Positions 53,779-62,826 of a DNA stretch of 64,000 nt are shown here, in pieces. Location of the stretch: contig NZ_VUMI01000006.1 of assembly GCF_009696275.1 (NCBI RefSeq), forward strand, positions 62,001 through 126,000. Reading direction: 5' to 3'. Under the pieces are notes generated by a model. That model was not told the DNA's origin, ran no database searches, and saw nothing but the letters and a program-made list of their open reading frames with translations. Position 1 is the first letter of the stretch; every line of letters begins with the position of its first letter. The position numbers and the translations under genes are program-made. This stretch comes from Eisenbergiella porci. GTDB taxonomy: Bacteria; Bacillota; Clostridia; Lachnospirales; Lachnospiraceae.

Positions 53779-54756
53779 ATGGGTTATAAACATTTGCAGT
53801 TTGACAAAGACAGTGTATTTCTTGTAACTGGAGGCGCGGGCTTTATCGGTTCCAACCTCTGTGAAGCGATTCTGGATATGGGGTATCAGGTAAGATGCCT
53901 GGATGATTTATCCACCGGAAAGCAGGAAAACGTGGAGATGTTCCTTGACCGTCCGGGCTATACTTTCATTAAGGGTGACATCAAGGATCTGGAGATCTGC
54001 CGCAGAGCCTGCGACGGCGTGGATTACGTGCTGAATCAGGCAGCCTGGGGAAGTGTTCCCAGGAGCATTGAAATGCCCATTTTCTATGAGCAGAACAACA
54101 TCGGCGGAACGCTGAACATGATGGAGGCGGCAAGGGAAAGCGGCGTAAAGAAATTCGTATATGCTTCCAGCTCTTCCGTATACGGCGACCACCCCGCGCT
54201 TCCCAAAAAGGAAGGCATTGAGGGCGAGGTGCTTTCTCCCTATGCGCTCACTAAACGCACCAATGAGGAGTATGGGAAGCTTTATAAGAAGCTGTACGGG
54301 TTGGATACCTACGGCATGCGTTATTTCAACGTGTTCGGACGCAGACAGAACCCGGACGGCATGTATGCGGCCGTTATCCCCAAGTTCTTAAAGCAGCTGC
54401 TGCATGATGAAGTGCCTACGATTAACGGGGACGGCAGGCAGTCTCGTGACTTTACCTACATTGATAATGTTATCGAAGCCAACCTGAAGGCCTGCCTGGC
54501 TTCCAGTGAAGCTGCCGGGGAAGCTTACAATATCGGATCCGGCGGAAGAGAATTCCTGATAGACATTTATTATTATCTGTGCAAGGCGCTGGGCAAGGAC
54601 ATTGAACCGAAATTCGGGCCGGCCAGAAAAGGGGATGTGCGGGATTCCAATGCGGATATCACCAAGGCAAGAACCAATCTGGGATATGACCCTGACTATG
54701 ATTTTGAAGCGGGAATCAAGCTTGCCATTGACTGGTATAAAGAGAATCTGAAATAA
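53779..54756 (+). CDS. UDP-N-acetylhexosamine 4-epimerase (TviC/WbpP type)
   Basis: A 325-residue extended SDR. VTGGAGFIGSNLCEAI binds NAD, SSSSVYGDHPALPK is the catalytic Ser region, and SPYALTKRTNE holds YxxxK. NQAAWGSVPRSIEMP is a hallmark of WbpP/TviC enzymes that accept UDP-GlcNAc and UDP-GlcNAcA. Paired with the TviB-type dehydrogenase, it implies UDP-GalNAcA (or UDP-GalNAc) supply for the PglA-like GT4. RBS GGAAAGGA precedes the ATG. The gap before it contains a poor copy of the GTAACTGT repeat near 53732. Confidence 0.91.
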   Translation: MGYKHLQFDKDSVFLVTGGAGFIGSNLCEAILDMGYQVRCLDDLSTGKQENVEMFLDRPGYTFIKGDIKDLEICRRACDGVDYVLNQAAWGSVPRSIEMPIFYEQNNIGGTLNMMEAARESGVKKFVYASSSSVYGDHPALPKKEGIEGEVLSPYALTKRTNEEYGKLYKKLYGLDTYGMRYFNVFGRRQNPDGMYAAVIPKFLKQLLHDEVPTINGDGRQSRDFTYIDNVIEANLKACLASSEAAGEAYNIGSGGREFLIDIYYYLCKALGKDIEPKFGPARKGDVRDSNADITKARTNLGYDPDYDFEAGIKLAIDWYKENLK

Positions 54757-54763
54757 ATACAGC

Positions 54764-54809
54764 CGGGGCCACTGGCTGCCTGGAAAGGCAGTCTGGTCCC
54801 GTTTGTTTT
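54764..54809 (+). terminator. Terminator or attenuator after the epimerase gene
   Basis: CGGGGCCACTGGCTGCC pairs with GGCAGTCTGGTCCCG and is followed by TTTGTTTT. It separates the nucleotide-sugar genes from the formyltransferase gene, which lacks an obvious own promoter, so some readthrough is likely. Confidence 0.65.
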
Positions 54810-54829
54810 GGAAAGGTGAGGACGGATAA

Positions 54830-55750
54830 GTGAAATATAAAGTGGTAATATTCGGCGTAAAGGATACCACGGCGGAAATCGTGACCTTTATCCAGGAAAA
54901 AATATGTCCTGTGGATCTGGTGGTGACCATCCATCCCGACGTGCTTTCCGGAAACCAGGTTTCCGGCTACCAGGGACTGGGTTTTTTGACGGAAAAGTAT
55001 GGAATCCCTGTATTCGAAACCCATTCCTATGGACTGAAGGATGAAGAAACGGCCCGGTTCTTTGATGGGAATGAATTTGAAATCGGTATTTCCATGGGCT
55101 GGCAGCGGCTGATTCCCCAGTCCGTGCTGGATCGGTTTGCACACGGTATTTTCGGCTTCCACGGAAGCTGCGGTTATCTGCCCTACGGCCGGGGGCGTTC
55201 TCCGCTGAACTGGTCGGTTATCAACGGGGACACCCGGTTTATTCTGAATCTATTTCAGTATGATGCGGATCCCGACAGCCCGAATGTATTTGCCAATGAA
55301 ATGTTTTCCATCAATCCTCATGATACCATCCGTACGCTGCAGTACAAAAACATCCTGGCCTCCAGGCGGCTGATTCAGAAGCTTCTGGAAGCGTACAGGA
55401 AGGATGGGATCACCATAAACAGACAGTCCAGGGATTTCAGCGGCTGGTACAACAAACGGACTGCCGCGGACGGGAAAATCGATTTTCATGGGAAAACAAG
55501 GGATATCTATAACCTGGTCAGAGGAGTGACCCGCCCCTTCCCCGGAGCCTTCTGCCTGTGCGGGGAGGACAGGGTTACGGTATGGAGTGTCCACCCCTTT
55601 GACGAAATCATGGATTTCTCCGCTTATGCGCCGGGAGAAATCATAGACAGCATTGACGGAAAGCTGATAGTCCGCACAGTGGACGGTTCTCTTTTGATCG
55701 AGGAATATGAATGCGGCCGCAGGCTGCTTCCGGGAGACAGGCTGGAGTAA
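54830..55750 (+). CDS. Sugar N-formyltransferase family protein
   Basis: A 306-residue protein with the formyltransferase fold: a Rossmann N-terminal half (VVIFGVKDTTAEIVTFIQ, then ISMGWQRLIPQSVLDRF) and IFGFHGSCGYLPYGRGRSPLNWSVINGD at the active site, followed by a C-terminal OB-like domain (FPGAFCLCGEDRVTVWSV). Relatives (VioF, FdtF, ArnA N-terminal domain) formylate the 4-amine of dideoxy sugars using N10-formyl-THF. The catalytic His is present, but the preceding Asn of the usual N-x-H triad is Gly by eye. It would suit the product of the WecE-type enzyme. Start is GTG with GAGGA upstream. Confidence 0.82.
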   Translation: MKYKVVIFGVKDTTAEIVTFIQEKICPVDLVVTIHPDVLSGNQVSGYQGLGFLTEKYGIPVFETHSYGLKDEETARFFDGNEFEIGISMGWQRLIPQSVLDRFAHGIFGFHGSCGYLPYGRGRSPLNWSVINGDTRFILNLFQYDADPDSPNVFANEMFSINPHDTIRTLQYKNILASRRLIQKLLEAYRKDGITINRQSRDFSGWYNKRTAADGKIDFHGKTRDIYNLVRGVTRPFPGAFCLCGEDRVTVWSVHPFDEIMDFSAYAPGEIIDSIDGKLIVRTVDGSLLIEEYECGRRLLPGDRLE

Positions 55751-55780
55751 GGCGGTCATATAAGGGCGTGGCTGTTTCAG

Positions 55781-55810
55781 GTAACGGTCTAGCCCCGTCT
55801 GAACGGTTAC
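55781..55810. repeat. 30-bp GTAACGGT...ACGGTTAC palindrome
   Basis: GTAACGGT and ACGGTTAC form an inverted repeat with one mismatch in the gap between the formyltransferase and DUF2334 genes, another member of the dispersed GTAAC family. Confidence 0.55.
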
Positions 55811-55863
55811 TGTTTCTGGCCTCTTAAGGCCGGCCCGACTGATCAGTTAGGAAAGGGTTACGT

Positions 55864-56601
55864 ATGAAGATTGCGATTCGAATGGATGATATTACGGCAG
55901 ATATGAACTGGAAAAATTTCCTGGCGCTGAAGGAGCTGTTCGACAGGCACGGTATCTGCCCTCTGATCGGCGTGGTGCCGGATAACCGGGATGAAAATCT
56001 GCGTATGGATCCTCCCAGGGAAGACTTCTGGGAGTATCTTGGTAAGCTGCGCGGGCAGGGCTGGGTAATTGCGCAGCATGGGCAGTATCACCGGTATACC
56101 ACTCAAAAAGGAGGATGCTTTCCCCTGAACCGCTTTTCCGAGTATGCAGGCGTACCTTATGAAAAACAGAAAAGCATGATTGAGGAAGGGAAAAAAATAC
56201 TGGAGGATAAGGGGATCAGGACGGATATTTTTATGGCGCCGGGGCATACCTTTGACAGGAATACGTTGAAGGCGCTGAGAGAATGCGGTTTCAGATACCT
56301 TACCGATGGTTTCGGAAAATCACCCTATTCCCGGGAGGGGCTGACCTTCCTCCCCATATCCAGCCGTAAAAAAGATTGTTTTAAGGACAGGGAAGGCTAT
56401 ACTACCCTGGTAATCCACGCCAACGGAATGAGCGAGGCGGAAATCGGCTGGTATGAAAGAATGCTTGCAGAGTATCCGGATCGGTTTATTTCCTATGGTC
56501 AGCTGCTGACGCTTCCTGTCACAAAACGCGGTTTTGCAGGAAATCTTGCTGAATATATACAGGCTTCCTGCAAACGGATCCTGGTGAAGCTGCTTTCCTG
56601 A
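55864..56601 (+). CDS. DUF2334 polysaccharide deacetylase-like protein
   Basis: A 245-residue protein with the carbohydrate esterase 4-like barrel. IAIRMDDITADM gives the Asp pair, VIAQHGQYHRYTT the metal-binding His residues, and FMAPGHTFDRNTL the conserved Pro-Gly-His segment. No signal peptide is visible, so it would act in the cytosol, perhaps on a nucleotide- or lipid-linked N-acetyl sugar before export. That is unusual for this fold and parallels cytosolic deacetylases of lipid-linked intermediates; the substrate is unknown. RBS GAAAGGG precedes the ATG. Confidence 0.84.
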   Translation: MKIAIRMDDITADMNWKNFLALKELFDRHGICPLIGVVPDNRDENLRMDPPREDFWEYLGKLRGQGWVIAQHGQYHRYTTQKGGCFPLNRFSEYAGVPYEKQKSMIEEGKKILEDKGIRTDIFMAPGHTFDRNTLKALRECGFRYLTDGFGKSPYSREGLTFLPISSRKKDCFKDREGYTTLVIHANGMSEAEIGWYERMLAEYPDRFISYGQLLTLPVTKRGFAGNLAEYIQASCKRILVKLLS

Positions 56602-56604
56602 ACG

Positions 56605-56725
56605 GAGTGAGGCTGTGAAGAGGGGGCTGTGAAGGGTGGTACTGTAAAGAGGGACACTGTGAAGAGGGGCACAGCAAAGTGATGCTGTAAAGGGTGCTGC
56701 TGTAAAAAGTGTACAGTGCAGGGGT
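56605..56725 (+). repeat. Degenerate short tandem repeats
   Basis: About eight imperfect units of CTGTGAAGAGGG-like sequence (CTGTGAAG, CTGTAAAG, CTGTAAAA with G-rich spacers, about 14-18 bases each) fill the gap before the next GT4 gene. The next start codon GTG is in the same CGTGAAGG context, so repeat changes could alter its RBS region. Confidence 0.6.
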
Positions 56726-56731
56726 GTCATC

Positions 56732-57895
56732 GTGAAGGAACACGTACCAGAGACATATAAATTAGGAAAGGCGCAGAAAACGGGAATGAAAACAGTGAGA
56801 GTGCTTCAGGTTCTGGGAGGAACCAGCCTGGGCGGCGCGGAAAGCCGGGTAATGGACAGCTACCGCCACATCGACAGAAACAGAATACAGTTTGATTTTG
56901 CCGTCCACACCGGGGAAAAAGGTTTTTTTGACGAGGAAATCGAGCGTCTGGGAGGGCATATTTACCGTTTCCCCAGGTTCCGGGTTATAAACTGGCCGGC
57001 CTACCGCAGGGCCTGGAAGGATTTTTTCAGGGAACATCCCGGCTACAGGGCAGTGCACGGACATATGACAAGCACGGCGTCCATTTATCTGCCGATCGCA
57101 AAGAAATCCGGCGTGTCGCTGACGATTGCCCATGCAAGGAGCGCCGGAGTGGATCCGGGGCTTAAGGGGAAGCTGACCCGCTTCCTGAGAAGAAATCTGG
57201 GGAAAAAGGCAGATATGTGCCTGACCTGCTCCCAACTGGCGGGAGAAGCGGTGTTTGGAAAAAAAATGTGGGATGAGGGACGGGTGAAGACGGTTCCCAA
57301 TGCCATCGACGCGCCGGCCTTTGCCTATGATGAGAAGATCAGGGAGCGGATGCGGCGCAGCCTGAGCATCCCTGAGGATGCTTTCGTGATAGGCCATGTG
57401 GGACGGTTTGGCCATATGAAAAATCACCTGTTTCTTCTGGATGTTTTTGCAGCGGTGAATAAAAAACTGCCGGGGGCAAGGCTTTTGCTGGTGGGCGAGG
57501 GCGGCCTGATGGAACAGGTGAAGGAAAAGGCGGCGGCGCTGGGCGTTTTGGAGCAGGTGATTTTCACAGGAAACCAGGGGAAGGTGAGCGATTATTATCA
57601 GGCGATGGATTTCTTTGTGTTTCCCTCCCTGTTTGAAGGCCTTCCCGGGTCGGTAATTGAGGCCCAGGCCTGCGGGCTGCGGTGCCTGATATCCGACAGC
57701 GTAACGCCGGAGGTGCTCATTACAGATCTGGCCGAGGCGAAGCCACTTTCCCTGGGAGCCGGAGACTGGGCTGAAGATGTTCTTTTGAGGAAGGATTACA
57801 GGCGGGAGCAAATGGAGCAGGCAGTCAGGGAGGCTGGCTTTGATGTGTCGGATCAGGTAAAGCTGCTGGAAGAGATATATTTGCAGGAAAAATAA
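56732..57895 (+). CDS. Family 4 glycosyltransferase (EpsF-like)
   Basis: A 387-residue GT-B enzyme with RVLQVLGGTSLGGAESRVMDSYRHID, the GGAE motif of EpsF/CapM-like GT4 proteins, HGHMTSTASIYLPIAK, and IGHVGRFGHMKNHLFLLDVF plus FVFPSLFEGLPGSVIEAQACG in the donor domain. The GTG start at 56732 has AGGGG upstream, but about 25 residues precede the conserved core, so the later ATG (MKTVRVLQ, 56786) is a possible alternative. Donor unknown. Confidence 0.86.
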   Translation: MKEHVPETYKLGKAQKTGMKTVRVLQVLGGTSLGGAESRVMDSYRHIDRNRIQFDFAVHTGEKGFFDEEIERLGGHIYRFPRFRVINWPAYRRAWKDFFREHPGYRAVHGHMTSTASIYLPIAKKSGVSLTIAHARSAGVDPGLKGKLTRFLRRNLGKKADMCLTCSQLAGEAVFGKKMWDEGRVKTVPNAIDAPAFAYDEKIRERMRRSLSIPEDAFVIGHVGRFGHMKNHLFLLDVFAAVNKKLPGARLLLVGEGGLMEQVKEKAAALGVLEQVIFTGNQGKVSDYYQAMDFFVFPSLFEGLPGSVIEAQACGLRCLISDSVTPEVLITDLAEAKPLSLGAGDWAEDVLLRKDYRREQMEQAVREAGFDVSDQVKLLEEIYLQEK

Positions 57896-57982
57896 ACGTC
57901 AAGGAAAAGGCGGCCGGGATTGCGGCGGTCAGGCCAGGATTTTGCCGCAGCCGGATTTTTACATCTGCCAGGAGAAATATTA

Positions 57983-59140
57983 ATGAAGAAAAAAGTTATG
58001 CTTATTGTACCTATGCTGCATCAGGGAGGCTTTGAACGGGTCTGCGTAGCTACTGCGCGCCTGCTGGAGCCGTTTTATGAAGTTTATATTGTGATTTTCA
58101 GCGCTAGGGATATTGCTTATGATATCAGGGGGCTCCATGTGATCGACCTGCATATGGGGGCGTCTGAGGGAAAGCTGCTTAAGATTCGCAATGTATTCCG
58201 CAGGAGCCGGAGGGTAAGCGCACTGAAAAAGGATTTGGGAATCGATATTGCATACAGCTTCGGCCCCACAGCCAATCTGGTAAATGTGTTTTCCAGATCC
58301 CGTGGAAAGACCTGGTGCGGTGTCCGCAGCTATATGGATATGGGAAATCCCAGGCTTCTGAAGCTTTTCTGTAGCAGAGCGGATCGGATAATCAGCTGTT
58401 CCCGTACGATTGAGAAAGAAATACGGGAAAAATTCGACTGTCAGACTACCTCTACGCTTTATAATCCTTTTGATATCAAAGAGGAAGAGGAACGGGCGCA
58501 GGAGGAGGAAAGCCGACTTCCTTTTCAGGACTGCGGGCCGGTGGTGGTGTCCATGGGGCGCGAGGACGATGTAAAGGGCTTCTGGCATCTGGTAAAAAGC
58601 TTTTCCCTGGTTCATCGCAGGCTGCCGGATTCCCGGCTGGTGATTGTGGGAGAGGGCGATTTCCTGGAGTACTGGAAGCTGTCTGAGGCGCTGGGGATTT
58701 CGGATGCGGTAAGCTTCCCGGGGGTAAAGAAGAATCCCTTCCCGTGGCTGAAGCTGGGAAGTATTTATGTGATGACTTCCTTAAACGAAGGCTTTCCCAA
58801 TGTGCTTGTGGAGGCCATGGCCCTTGGCAAGCCGGTGATTTCCACCAACTGCATGACCGGGCCGGCGGAGATCCTCATGGATGATTTTGAGGCTTATGTG
58901 GGAAAAGAAGAGTATGTGGACGGAGACTACGGTATTCTGATTCCCAACCTGGAAACGCAGAAAAATCTGGATGCCAGGGTGATTACGCGGGAAGAGGAGC
59001 TTCTGGCGGAACAGATGCTGCGCCTGCTGACGGATCAGAAGCTGCATAAAAAATATGCCGATGCGGCGCTTAAGAGGGCGGCCTGCTTTTCCAATGAAGC
59101 TTATGTGGAACAGCTCCGCGGGATGGCGGAGGATGTGTGA
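57983..59140 (+). CDS. Family 4 glycosyltransferase (PglJ/PglH-like)
   Basis: A 385-residue GT-B enzyme. VMLIVPMLHQGGFERVCVATARLL opens it, and SLNEGFPNVLVEAMALGKPVISTNCMTGPAEIL is the E-x7-E region in the form seen in PglH/PglJ and teichuronic-acid GT4 enzymes. It would extend the bacillosamine-type chain after the PglA-like enzyme. The start at 57983 is fixed by CAGGAGAAA. It is the last gene of the glycan locus, followed by a terminator. Confidence 0.87.
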   Translation: MKKKVMLIVPMLHQGGFERVCVATARLLEPFYEVYIVIFSARDIAYDIRGLHVIDLHMGASEGKLLKIRNVFRRSRRVSALKKDLGIDIAYSFGPTANLVNVFSRSRGKTWCGVRSYMDMGNPRLLKLFCSRADRIISCSRTIEKEIREKFDCQTTSTLYNPFDIKEEEERAQEEESRLPFQDCGPVVVSMGREDDVKGFWHLVKSFSLVHRRLPDSRLVIVGEGDFLEYWKLSEALGISDAVSFPGVKKNPFPWLKLGSIYVMTSLNEGFPNVLVEAMALGKPVISTNCMTGPAEILMDDFEAYVGKEEYVDGDYGILIPNLETQKNLDARVITREEELLAEQMLRLLTDQKLHKKYADAALKRAACFSNEAYVEQLRGMAEDV

Positions 59141-59192
59141 AAGGTAAAATTCAATTGTAATGGCTTGTAAATTCCCGCTGTTTGCGGTTGAA

Positions 59193-59240
59193 AAAACTGC
59201 GGTATCCACCTGAAAAAGATGGATGCCGCAGTTTTCTTAT
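59193..59240. terminator. Bidirectional terminator at the end of the glycan locus
   Basis: AAAACTGCGGTATCCA (59193-59208) pairs with TGGATGCCGCAGTTTT (59220-59235) over 16 bp with one G-T style mismatch. A-tracts and T-tracts flank both sides, so it can stop transcription from the GT4 gene and from the converging ATPase gene. Confidence 0.85.
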
Positions 59241-59269
59241 TATTTGCCTGAATGCATTTTTATAAAAAA

Positions 59270-61000
59270 TTATAATTTCAATCCCCGGTATCTGTTAAAG
59301 CATGCAAAGATTTCCTGCCGTCTGGGAACCGCCAGATCCGTGGGCAGATAGCCGGAGCCGGCCAGTGCGGACAGGCCTTTTTTTTCAATCAGTGAAAGAA
59401 AGGAATCCACAAGCATACGCAGGCTGGTCTGACCGTTAAACATACTTTTTTCCGCCAGGGCAAGCATATAGGAAAGGGCGGCGGTCTGTTCCGAATCGGC
59501 AAGCTGTTCCAGGTAGCGCAGGTCGATGTCCTCATGTCCAATCTGAATGTTTTCCCGGCCGTGGACCTTGGTTTTCAGCCGTTCATCCCTGCGAAGCTCT
59601 GGACGATAGCCGGGAGTGCGGCGGAAGGATGGCAGTTCGGGATCAGGGAGCGGCTGGGGCATTCCCGCTTCCGGTGTTTCCTGATTGCGGGAGGCGTAGA
59701 GGGCGGCTTCTTTTTTGGCAAAAGCGGTTATGTCTTTGGGAACATAGCGATCCATCTGGATTACCGCATCTGCGATGTAAAAATAGGAACCGGAGCTTCC
59801 GGCAACAATTACGGAAGAAATGCCGCATTTTTCATAGAGGAAACGGGCGCGTTCAATGAAGGGAGTGATAGGCTCCTCTTCCCGGCAGACCACGCGCTGC
59901 ATCAGCTCGTCGCGTATCATGAAATTAGTGGCGCAGGTGTCCTCGTCTATCAGGAAAAGTGAGGTTCCGCTTTCCATGCCTTCTATGACATTGGCGGCCT
60001 GTGAGGTGCTTCCGCTGGCATCCTCCGTATAGAAGGCTTTGGTATCCTTTCCGTTGGGAAGGTTATTGATGAACATGGATATGTCCGTTTTTTTGATGCT
60101 GCGGCCATCCTCTGCGCGTATTTTCAGGGCGCTGTCATCAGTGATGACATATTCCCTGCCGTCGCCTGCGATATGGTTGTATACGCCAAGCTCCAGAGCC
60201 TCAAGGAGCGTGGATTTCCCATGATATCCGCCGCCTACGATCAGGGTGATTCCTTTCCTGATGCCCATGCCGGTAATCGGCCCATGATGGGGCAGATTCA
60301 GTGTGATTTCCATGGAAGAGGGGGAGGTGAAGGGAATGCCTTCTTTCATGGGGAGGTCCGATACCCCGGACTGCCTGGGAAGGATGGAACCATTGGCTAC
60401 AAACGCACACAAATCCAGGGCAGGCAGCTGGGTGCGGATATAATGCTGGTCCTCAGCCAGATGGATGACGCTTTGTACCTTGGCGGGGGAGAGCTTTTTG
60501 TAAAAGCAGACCGTCTGTACGCAGGCCGGCAGGAAATCAAAGAGAATGCGTTCCAGCTGTGACGCGTTGATAGTCCTTCCATTGGCCGGAAAACCAGCGG
60601 CAAAACGGAATAACAGGCCGCCGTTTTCCGGGTTGATGGTTACGGCGGAACGCTCCAGAATTTCCTGGCCGCAGCGGCTGACACTGATCAGCCCGCTTTT
60701 GCCGGAGCCTTTGGCCTTGAAGGTATACTTTTCGATCTCCTGGTAAAAAAGCCGGTTCAGGTAGTCCTGTAGCGCAACCTTTTTATAGCGGGTATCATAA
60801 AGCCCGGCAGGAAATCCGGCGGTTTTTCCGTCAACAAGGATGCTCAGGCGGGACGGAGAGGCAAAGGGATCCCCTTGGACATGGTCAATGGATAAGACAT
60901 AATTGCGGAAGGAATAGCTTCCTTTTAAATCCTTGTAGGCAGGATAGCTTTTATGGTCGATGGCACGAAGCGCACGACGCAGGTCTTCTGAATTTTTCAT
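59270..61000 (-). CDS. ABC-class ATPase (PF09818-type)
   Basis: A 576-residue soluble protein of the predicted ABC-class ATPase family. VGGGYHGKSTLLEALELGVYNHIAGDGRE is the Walker A region with its conserved continuation, FLIDEDTCATNFMIRDELMQ the Walker B region, and SSVIVAGSSGSYFYIADAVIQMD follows. The N-terminal half (RALRAIDHKSYPAYKDLKGSY) and C-terminal HEDIDLRYLEQLAD also fit the family. Its function is not established. AAAGGACC precedes the start. It converges on the glycan locus and is likely a housekeeping neighbour, not part of the pathway. Confidence 0.88.
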   Translation of the reverse strand: MKNSEDLRRALRAIDHKSYPAYKDLKGSYSFRNYVLSIDHVQGDPFASPSRLSILVDGKTAGFPAGLYDTRYKKVALQDYLNRLFYQEIEKYTFKAKGSGKSGLISVSRCGQEILERSAVTINPENGGLLFRFAAGFPANGRTINASQLERILFDFLPACVQTVCFYKKLSPAKVQSVIHLAEDQHYIRTQLPALDLCAFVANGSILPRQSGVSDLPMKEGIPFTSPSSMEITLNLPHHGPITGMGIRKGITLIVGGGYHGKSTLLEALELGVYNHIAGDGREYVITDDSALKIRAEDGRSIKKTDISMFINNLPNGKDTKAFYTEDASGSTSQAANVIEGMESGTSLFLIDEDTCATNFMIRDELMQRVVCREEEPITPFIERARFLYEKCGISSVIVAGSSGSYFYIADAVIQMDRYVPKDITAFAKKEAALYASRNQETPEAGMPQPLPDPELPSFRRTPGYRPELRRDERLKTKVHGRENIQIGHEDIDLRYLEQLADSEQTAALSYMLALAEKSMFNGQTSLRMLVDSFLSLIEKKGLSALAGSGYLPTDLAVPRRQEIFACFNRYRGLKL

Positions 61001-61641
61001 GGGGTTTTTTGGTCCTTTCTGTAAAGCTTTTTTGTGATATCGGGCAGCTGTTTTGTGTTTTCCTACATATTCCCCAAAAATCAGTTAAAATAGTTTACAG
61101 GAATATTTTTTTAATCCGGCAGCACTTTTTTGCGGTATTTGGTCAATGCATGGTCTTCATTTACAACTGCGTTATCTGTACTTTATCACAGGATTGCGGG
61201 GAGTGCAAAGAGTAATGACGGCAAAGGAAAAAGGATTTGTATTTTGGGGTCAGGTCTGTTATTTCTTCATTGACTGTATATAAGAATACTGGCGAGGGTG
61301 ATGTTGGAAGAGGTGATTGCTATTAGCAAAAGACCTTTTAATGGTGCATTATACAGACTGGGTATTGCCATAGGCGTTTTAGTTGCCTCTGCCTTTATAT
61401 TACCAAGATCATTCAAAGGCGGTTACCTTTCTGGCCTCATATTCCACCTCAGCTTCAACTCCATGTGGCAGGAATCCGTAGTATTTCCATAATATCGGAA
61501 TCCTGGAAAGCCGTTCATCATTGGAGTGCATGAGGAAAAAGCTGAAGCGGGAACGGCTCCTGTAAACGCCGGATCTTTTATGTCATACAGCAGAAAAAAT
61601 AGGAACTGCTGCAGCGATATACAGTTTATCAGGGACGCGAA
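61001..61641. other. 640-base region without a convincing gene
   Basis: Only short open stretches are seen. A + strand frame at 61298-61492 would code 64 mostly hydrophobic residues; a minus-strand frame at 61409-61531 would code 40 residues (SNDERLSRIPILWKYYGFLPH). They overlap, neither has a good RBS, and both may be gene debris. The ATPase promoter lies at the left. Confidence 0.5.
61180..61208 (-). promoter_or_regulatory. Possible promoter for the ABC-class ATPase gene
   Basis: On the minus strand TTGCAC (61208-61203) and TAAAGT (61185-61180) are spaced by 17 bases, about 180 bases upstream of the start. The -10 match is imperfect. Confidence 0.4.
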
Positions 61642-62748
61642 TTAATGTGTTTCAAGATAAGCTTTCAATTCAGGAATCTCATTCGTCAGCATTTCTGTAA
61701 AGTAAACCGCCCCTTTTTCATTCAGATGGTCGGCATCTCCAAAATATTGAAGGTTCGTCTGATAACGTTCATCATGGGAATAATCGTAATACGTAATATT
61801 GTATTCAACAGCGATATCCTGTATTTTACTGTAGAATTCATATAAAAAATCTGCAGAGACATATTGATTATAGTATTGTGTATAGGGGGTTGTGATCAAT
61901 ATGGGAGTAATATTTCTTTCTTTGCATAATTCAATTATATTTCGCAGATCCTGTTCTTTATCCTCTTCAAAATAATCTGTTTTCCCTTCAAAATGCCTTT
62001 GATATCGGGCATATCCCTTGGCCTCAAATTCCTGTACCTTTTCAGCACCGTAAATTTGTTCCGGATTTTCAGGAGCAGGTGCCTGCGGTGTATCAGAAGA
62101 TTCCCCCTCTCCCTGCAGCTCACCTTCGGCAGCAGGCGCTTCTGTTCCCGGAGCAGCATCCGGTGAGGCTTCCGCGGCATATACAATATTCTGGCGGTTA
62201 TCCGACAATGAGGGGAAGGAAATCGGCGGTTTAAACAGGTCGAAGATTCCATCACCTGCTGAAAGAATAGGAAATCTTACAGCAACAAGATCCTTATACA
62301 AGCTGTAGTCGGGATTGTACTGGGGAGACAGCAGGCGGTAATACCTGATACTGATGGCTTCTATATCATTGGGGTCAGTTGCCTCACGGTTAAAGGAAAA
62401 GTAGGAAACCGGAATAAAGGCGATGCTTCCCTCTGTAAAAGCGTCCTTATGCATATTTAACAGCGCATAATCGTATTCAAAGGACTGGCTGGTCAGTGCG
62501 AAATTAAAACATTTCAGCCCGCGATCCTTAAGGGCTGACCAGTCGAAAGCACATTGACCGTGCGAACTTCCGAAATTAGCGATTTGAATTGTCTCCGGGA
62601 CAAAATTAAAGGCATTGATTTCCGCTATGGGATTATCTGATTTTTGTTCATACATAATATCCAGATAGAATAAACAAAACAGGGTGATACAAACAGCCAG
62701 GACACTTTTTACCAGAAATGATTTCATAGGCTTTTTATCAGAATCCAT
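61642..62748 (-). CDS. SGNH/GDSL-like surface protein (putative esterase or acyltransferase)
   Basis: About 368 residues: an N-terminal membrane anchor (FLVKSVLAVCITLFCLFYLDI), then an outer domain. IANFGSSHGQCAFDW has the catalytic Ser block, and YFGDADHLNEKGAVYF the Asp-x-x-His block of SGNH enzymes such as DltD-like or AlgX-like proteins. Around residues 195-235 an Ala/Pro/Glu/Gly-rich linker interrupts the fold. It may O-acylate or de-acylate surface glycans. The start is uncertain: an upstream frame extends to 62826, and RBS evidence is weak for all. It is A+T-richer than the glycan locus. Confidence 0.72.
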   Translation of the reverse strand: MDSDKKPMKSFLVKSVLAVCITLFCLFYLDIMYEQKSDNPIAEINAFNFVPETIQIANFGSSHGQCAFDWSALKDRGLKCFNFALTSQSFEYDYALLNMHKDAFTEGSIAFIPVSYFSFNREATDPNDIEAISIRYYRLLSPQYNPDYSLYKDLVAVRFPILSAGDGIFDLFKPPISFPSLSDNRQNIVYAAEASPDAAPGTEAPAAEGELQGEGESSDTPQAPAPENPEQIYGAEKVQEFEAKGYARYQRHFEGKTDYFEEDKEQDLRNIIELCKERNITPILITTPYTQYYNQYVSADFLYEFYSKIQDIAVEYNITYYDYSHDERYQTNLQYFGDADHLNEKGAVYFTEMLTNEIPELKAYLETH

Positions 62749-62826
62749 AAGTATGGCTTCTGAAATCAACTCCTTTCCAGGGAAGATTGAAAAATATACG
62801 GAAACATATGATACTATTTGAGACAT

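Noticed and set aside
56762-57811. 349-codon minus-strand frame opposite the EpsF-like gene
   Set aside because: Antisense shadow with no recognisable motifs.
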